This document shows, in pieces, positions 59,901 to 64,000 of a stretch of DNA of 64,000 nt. Positions within the stretch are counted from its first letter, which is position 1. Every line of letters begins with the position of its first letter. This stretch comes from Apostichopus japonicus (Eukaryota; Echinodermata; Holothuroidea; Aspidochirotida; Stichopodidae), in the NCBI RefSeq assembly GCF_037975245.1, contig NC_092570.1, positions 16,347,418 to 16,411,417 on the forward strand, given 5' to 3'. Made by a program: the position numbers and the translations under genes. Below the pieces are notes generated by a model, which was not told the DNA's origin, ran no database searches, and was given only the letters and a program-made list of their open reading frames with translations.

Positions 59901-61493
59901 GCAAAAGAGGTGGAAATGTACATCACCAAGCAGTGTCATTGTGTAGTTCAGAAGAAACCTACTCGAAATATTAGAGCACCTTTAATACCAATACACACGA
60001 CAGAACCTTTCGAGATGGTATCAATAGACTACTTACACCTGGAAAAGTGTAAGGGTGGGTACGAATATATCCTCGTGGTAGTTGACCATTTCACTAGGTT
60101 CGCACAAGCTTACCCTACCAAGAACAAATCGGCACATGCTGCAGCAGAACGGTTGTTTAATGATTTCTTCCTGAGATTTGGCTTTCCGAAGAGACTTCAC
60201 CATGACCAAGGGAGGGAGTTTGAAAACCAACTCTTCACAAAACTCCAGGAATACTGTGGTATTGAGCATTGCAGAACAACCCCATATCATCCCCAGGGGA
60301 ATGGTCAGGTTGAGAGAATGAACCGGACTATACTCAACATGTTGCGAACGCTGTCACACCAGCAGAAACTGAACTGGAAGGAACATTTGCCGAGGTGCAT
60401 GCATGCTTACAACTGTTCAAAGAATGATGCTACTGGATTCTCGCCATTTTTCCTCATGTTCGGGCGTTCACCACGACTCCCTGTTGATATTTTGTTTAAT
60501 TTGGAAAGTGAGAACGAGGACATTGATCACAGAACATTTTCGGATAAATGGCGTTGTCAAATGCAGGAAGCGTATAGTATTGCCAATAGGCACACCGACA
60601 AGGCTTCAGCTGCTGCGAAGGAAAGGTATGACAGAAAGACTCACTACACCCAATTAAGCCCTGGTGACCGAGTTCTTGTGAAGAACCTTGTCCGACAAGC
60701 AGGCCCTGATAAGCTTCGATCTTACTGGGAAGACACCGTCTATAGGGTTGTAAAGCAGATCAATCCTGACATACCCGTGTTTGAAGTGATTACAGATAAT
60801 GCTAAGAAACAAAAACGTGTTCTACATCGCAACTTGTTATTAGCATGCGATGCACTGCCTCTAGATGAGACACAGATGATCCATGGGAAGCCCCCACGCC
60901 AGCGAAAGAAAAGACGAACTGCAACCCAGACAGGTGGTGATGTAGATGGGTCAGATGTGAGCGATGACGAGTGGCACACGTATATCAACCGACAGCGTTC
61001 GTCTGCTCGGACCTCAGCCCCAGCGGAGCAATATGTTAGTGATGGTGCTCCTGATCAGCTACAGAATGGACCGACTCAGACACCAGCGGCTGTGGATGTT
61101 TCGCAGAGTCCAGTAAATCAGACACCCCAAACTCCAGAGCAGCCGAGACGCCCAGTTGAACCACCCGTGGAAATACCAGAGGAACAGGTACCACAGGAGC
61201 GAGTACCAGAGGAACAGGGACGCCCGTCACGAAATAGACGGCCACCAGATTTCCTGAATTACGGACAACCCGGAGCCCCAACTTGGGTTCAGTCTACCCA
61301 GTGTCCATATCCGTCCTATTTACCCCCACCTAACCTTGGACAACCTTACCCTCAGACACAAACTAGACCTTGGTTCCAGCCATGTCCTCCCATGTACGAC
61401 TACCGACTACAAACGCCAGTGTTTTACCCACAGTTCCAACAACATACTCCTGACTGGACTTTGTACAGACCGACGAATGTTGAAAGAAGTTGA
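56871..61493 (+). CDS. pol: Pol polyprotein: protease, reverse transcriptase, RNase H, integrase
   Basis: Open in the -1 frame from 56871; residues here are counted from a GTG at 56886, giving 1535. Aspartic protease: DTGSQVS at 76. Reverse transcriptase: [12 protein letters not shown] (443-453), [12 protein letters not shown] (catalytic D482), [13 protein letters not shown] (514-526) and YLDD (544-547). RNase H: HTDAS (D718), E759, TDNN (D786) and VDADVLSR (D828). Integrase: HX4H (H981, H986) with C1017 and C1019, then D1048, D1107 and E1143 (D-35-E). A GPY/F-type module [16 protein letters not shown] lies at about 1273-1288. The last 170 residues are Pro/Gln/Arg-rich. All catalytic residues are present. 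The zinc-finger cysteines are C-x-C where C-x2-C is usual. There is no chromodomain. Confidence 0.96.
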   Translation, partial: ALCKRVSTKATGKRERVTSKGRGGTPKVEKSFGDRQKSPKQPPTAPPHLSLKKFKKLIGLVGKRCIVRASLNGLPMDVLWDTGSQVSIIQKDWIQKNMPGVIVRPVEELLDGLHLDLTATNGIEVPYDGWVAVSLKVGTIGEIEVPMLVYSGDMDNPLVGYNVIAHILNGTGGSGFSENDLHSAFPGKGKSTLTAMVKVVKENDSVLLASVRSPPRNQLLGSGQTNFIECRVYVGEVKGPIDWLFEPNQISLPEGLNVQATTVRMARGSVVHVNVPVLNNTNHDLLLSKRTPLGTLEQVTSVLPLPQVLCKTSVDQTATANSTYVNCDIETDRTKPPDERRDRDWCPPVDLSDLTPDQRQLATKMLLEESSAFSRDDMDTGDCPDLQMKIQLKDETPVQKGYISIPRPLYKEVKEYLEDLIRRGWVSKSKSNYSSPVVCVRKRDGSLRLCVDFRALNEKTVDDRQPIPKIQDLLDGLKGNTWFSTLDQGKAYHQGYMSPESQHLTSFITPWGLHEWQRIPFGLKNAPAEFQRYMEGCLHDLNNEICVVYLDDILVYGSTFSNHVERLRRVLQRLQKHGIKLKPKKCELFKRKVRYLGRLVTGEGYGMDPADKEPVLLLKNKTPTTVGELRKILGFIGYYRNYIQNFSIIAKPLYGLLGTQQKKFKTKGKQESRSGKGNTRDSKEKIVWTPEHHAILCDLVDRLTVHPVMAYPDFSQPYVLHTDASGDGLGAVLYQHLEGKLRVIAFASRTLTPPEQNYHSSKLEFLALKWAVTERFRDYLQYANHFVVFTDNNPLTYVMTTARLNATGQRWVSELASFRFEIRYRPGKENVDADVLSRMPIPDKLENYINEFTEKIPSTAITATAEYVEGTCCGEVACIDVTTVNSNSCDILGTSPTSTISPIDPLELKEAQENDLVLGRVMQMKKTGKRPSPQERKNETKNVQVLLNQWNKLEFDDKGLLCRCTVNRKQLLLPTKYKDTVLKGLHNDMGHIGVERTLDLIRQRFYWAYMAKEVEMYITKQCHCVVQKKPTRNIRAPLIPIHTTEPFEMVSIDYLHLEKCKGGYEYILVVVDHFTRFAQAYPTKNKSAHAAAERLFNDFFLRFGFPKRLHHDQGREFENQLFTKLQEYCGIEHCRTTPYHPQGNGQVERMNRTILNMLRTLSHQQKLNWKEHLPRCMHAYNCSKNDATGFSPFFLMFGRSPRLPVDILFNLESENEDIDHRTFSDKWRCQMQEAYSIANRHTDKASAAAKERYDRKTHYTQLSPGDRVLVKNLVRQAGPDKLRSYWEDTVYRVVKQINPDIPVFEVITDNAKKQKRVLHRNLLLACDALPLDETQMIHGKPPRQRKKRRTATQTGGDVDGSDVSDDEWHTYINRQRSSARTSAPAEQYVSDGAPDQLQNGPTQTPAAVDVSQSPVNQTPQTPEQPRRPVEPPVEIPEEQVPQERVPEEQGRPSRNRRPPDFLNYGQPGAPTWVQSTQCPYPSYLPPPNLGQPYPQTQTRPWFQPCPPMYDYRLQTPVFYPQFQQHTPDWTLYRPTNVERS
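56937..56943 (+). promoter_or_regulatory. Candidate -1 ribosomal frameshift site G_GGG_GGA
   Basis: In gag frame the heptamer G|GGG|GGA (56937-56943) fits X|XXY|YYZ and lies 10 nt before the gag stop. Pol is in the -1 frame, opens at 56871 and has no ATG in the overlap, so a -1 shift is required to make Gag-Pol. A G-run is a less common slippery site. No other good heptamer was seen in the overlap. Confidence 0.6.
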
Positions 61494-61956
61494 TAATGGG
61501 TAGTTATAGTTGTTATTGACTAGAATATATAACAGGTCATGACAGATTATCATATTTTATTTGTTTTCTTGGTATCATCTTGATGATGGTTAGTAGCTAG
61601 AGATAAGGCATGAGTCTCAATTTATGCAAGTAGTGGTCAGTTGCATGTATAGTAAGTAACTAGTGAGTAGAACCATAAGACCTAAAGGGGTTACCGTCGT
61701 GTGCTTTTAGATCAAGTGATCTGTCTAAATAACTCAGTTCTTGGGAGTGCGCATGACCTTGAACTTAAGTGATTTTCTGGTACTTTGTTATTGTTCCACT
61801 AAACTAACATGTGGGGTTCTGCCCTTAAAAGTACAATGTAAGAGCACATGTAGAGTTCTATTTTATATGTTAAGCAGGTTTAAATGTATTGTTTAAATGA
61901 TAGATGACGTATGACATTCATTATGTATGAAAAGCGAGTCAGGGACGACTTCTTTT
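61494..61956 (+). other. Retrotransposon 3' untranslated region
   Basis: About 460 bp between the pol stop and the polypurine tract with no open frame of note, so no env-like gene is present. Confidence 0.85.
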
Positions 61957-61969
61957 GAGAGGGGGAGAG
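61957..61969 (+). promoter_or_regulatory. Polypurine tract
   Basis: GAGAGGGGGAGAG, purine-only, ends directly at the 3' LTR. This is the expected plus-strand DNA primer. Confidence 0.93.
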
Positions 61970-63099
61970 TGTTAGGAATGTGATTTGAACAAAACAGAGG
62001 CCCCTATAATTTTTTATTAAGTTACCTTCACAGATAGTGGTACAGCCATTCAGAGGTTAGGGGAAAATGACCTGTCAGTGGCACACTGATATACCATATG
62101 ACATTGTGTTGCTGTACTATTCATTTTGCTCTGAGTTTTGTTCCTTTCTACCCCTCAGGTATGTTCTTTTTACTTTATTGTACTTATTACTCTTATCTTT
62201 AATAGTTAAAGGATCTAACTGATGTATTCTTATTAGTATTCATGGTAACATTCAATAGAAATGTCAAGATATTGAAGTGCACCTTTTTATCAGTGCTAGT
62301 AGTTTCATATGTTCTTAATATAGCCTTAAGCTGTATGTTACCTGTATGGTACATTGTTATTTGATATGGTGAAGCCACTGCAGCTACGCCCAGGAACGAG
62401 GTGGTTCCATGGTGTCAAATTACTTAGCAGGTATAACCTGTGCTGCATAGGCTAATTAGATGGATTGTTCTATTGGAAGAGGGGTTGATTAAAGTAGCTA
62501 CACAGCAAGCTGCATAGGGTAGACCCCCTACAGAGGTCTGGGTGCACAGGATTGGTGGAACTGTTTAGGTTACCATGGCAATCCTATACCAGGTAGAGAT
62601 ATTGTTCTTATTAGCTGTATACTGCCTGTGCAGTGGTAGTGTGTGGGTACAACTATATTGAAACCTTTGTTTTAATAATAAGTCGTAAGCTAGCTCCCTA
62701 GTTCATGCAGGGAAATGTTGCTAGTCTAGGGGTGCACAGAGGATTAAGATGTAGAATAAATATTAGCACTTCTGTGTGCAGCTGTGTGGGTCATGTCAGT
62801 TAGTTTGGTGGATATGTTTGTTGGTCTATGCGTGAGTGTGTGTTATCTGTAGACTGATGAGGTTTATCTGTTTATCAATAAATTCATGATGTTCACAGAG
62901 GTTGATATGATATAACAGAGAGCTGTAAAGGACAATTATGTTCTAGGTAATAGATTAAAGGGTTGTAAATAAACATTGATATACCATATGACATTGTGTT
63001 GCTGTACTATTCATTTTGCTCTGAGTTTTGTTCCTTTCTACCCCTCAGGTGGCCTATATATTGGCTCATACCTAGGTCACCCGAATCCCCGGGGTAACA
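61970..63099 (+). repeat. 3' long terminal repeat
   Basis: 1130 bp, same length and, as far as I can read, same sequence as the 5' LTR, with every landmark offset by 7488. It contains the internal 74-bp repeats at 62087-62160 and 62977-63050. Confidence 0.96.
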
Positions 63100-63110
63100 A
63101 TTATATATAT

Positions 63111-63146
<36 letters not shown>
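63100..63146. repeat. (TA)n microsatellite flanking the 3' LTR
   Basis: About 45 bp of (TA)n with one ATAAATA interruption, the right half of the insertion-site microsatellite. Confidence 0.9.
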
Positions 63147-63147
<1 letters not shown>

Positions 63148-63640
63148 GTTACGAAGTCCAGCTATCATGGTTTGGGAATCGAACACAATAAAGTAGGTTA
63201 GAGAGGTTTTGTTTTTAAAATGAATCAAATACGTGTCTCTTGGTAACAAAAATATATAACTTAGGATAAATGCAATACTTAAAGTTAACTTAGCGCGCAC
63301 GCAAGGTACCTCGGCTACCGCTGGGCTCTCCGTCGGGGTGTCAAATCCAGGGGTAGTCGGTGTTGATTAAGTAACCGTAGTGCTGGTGTGTCTGGAAGCT
63401 TCCGGAAGGGGCTTTCCGTAAATAACAGTTCCGGTATAGAGAACATGACCAGGTAAGGTAAATGATAAATCCAGAAGAATGGTATCCAAAAGAGAGTTAA
63501 GAGTAAGTCACACACAGCGTGGTTGGCATGGTGAAGAAAGGCCGGAACGGAAAAGGTGGGTTTTGTAGGTGCTAGGCAGACATAGTTGTTTTACGTGGCG
63601 TGACGTATATGGCGGGCCATCAGTCTCAAATCATGGGAGA
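63147..63640. other. Unassigned flank; possible older LTR-like sequence
   Basis: Starts TGTTACGAAGTCC, a form common at the start of gypsy LTRs. No matching TAACA-type end, PBS or coding sequence can be tied to it before the window ends. The sequence is moderately GC-rich compared with the rest. It could be part of an older element into which the intact one is nested. Confidence 0.3.
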
Positions 63641-63644
63641 TCGA

Positions 63645-64000
63645 CTTATACCGATTTAAATCGACATATACCAGTTTCCTTCGACTTATACCAGTTTCCA
63701 GCAGCTGAAATTGACTTCTACTGATTTAAAGTGACTACACGTGATGTATCTCCACATGTCAATCATCACCGAAATCGGGATTTGGAATATGTTAATGAGC
63801 TAAATCGATGATATGTCGATTTAAATAGGTATATGTCAATTTGAGACGCTAGAAACTGGTATAAGTCCACGGAAATTGACTTCTACCGATTTAATTCGAC
63901 ATATCATCGATTTAAACTGGTAGATGTCGATTTTAATGGACATATCATCGATTTATTTTACATATCATCGATTTAAATCGATGATAAGTAAAATAAATCG
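63645..64000. repeat. Palindromic AT-rich repeat array (truncated by window edge)
   Basis: A run of about 20-22-bp units in both orientations built from three words: TCGACTTATACCAGTTT, GACATATCATCGATTTAAA, and their complements (ACTGGTATAAGTC, AATCGATGATATGTCGATTT). ATCGATTTAAATCGAT-type palindromes recur. It reaches the end of the window, so its size is unknown. Confidence 0.75.

Noticed and set aside
61494-61969. env-like gene downstream of pol
   Set aside because: The interval is short and has no frame of useful length. The element is a plain gypsy-type retrotransposon.
63147-63250. A complete small LTR (TGTTACG...GGTAACA)
   Set aside because: A TAACA occurs about 100 bp later, but the ends are not a matched pair, the length is too short and no partner or PBS is visible.

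Overview
The window looks like animal nuclear DNA, most likely from a marine invertebrate deuterostome; an echinoderm fits best, though I cannot name the species. Reasons: intron-rich genes with consensus GT-AG splice sites, clear orthologues of vertebrate GPR180 and TMEM164, a TRIM-type RING/B-box gene, long AT-rich non-coding stretches, many (TA)n and poly-G/poly-C tracts, and transposons of several classes. Nothing prokaryotic is present.

Layout. 1-1183: the 5' coding end of a TRIM-like gene (minus), cut by the window edge. 1200-10200: intergenic, with degraded repeats. 10226-17312: GPR180 (minus), rebuilt here from nine coding exons (462 codons). A 5'-UTR intron and a possible ETS-type promoter lie near 18.66 kb. 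18.1-27.4 kb: intergenic, with a tandem duplication, a TTAA-flanked MITE and a hammerhead-ribozyme-like motif of the Penelope type. 27484-45297: TMEM164 (minus), five coding exons; its 12.7-kb third intron holds a SINE head, a MITE, a dead LINE, a hAT-like element with an exact 8-bp target duplication and a TIR element with a duplicated right end. 45.3-50.3 kb: little recognisable. 50313-51986: an intronless gene (minus) for a two-Ig-domain receptor with a tyrosine-rich tail and one canonical ITIM. 53081-53992: a second hAT-like element with an exact 8-bp duplication. 54482-63099: a complete, apparently young Ty3/gypsy LTR retrotransposon (plus) with 1130-bp LTRs that look identical, PBS, gag, a -1-overlapping pol and PPT. 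63.1-64 kb: microsatellite and a palindromic AT-rich repeat array.

All four host genes are on the minus strand; the intact retrotransposon is on the plus strand. The host genes do not form a pathway: a probable ubiquitin ligase, a GOST-type seven-pass receptor, a lipid acyltransferase-family membrane protein and an Ig receptor. The most unusual signals are (a) an intron-like GT...AG segment inside each retrotransposon LTR, bounded by 74-bp direct repeats; (b) the hammerhead-like motif at 22.9 kb and a degenerate head-to-head pair of the same family at 14.1 kb; (c) the single-exon ITIM receptor; and (d) the palindromic array at the right edge.
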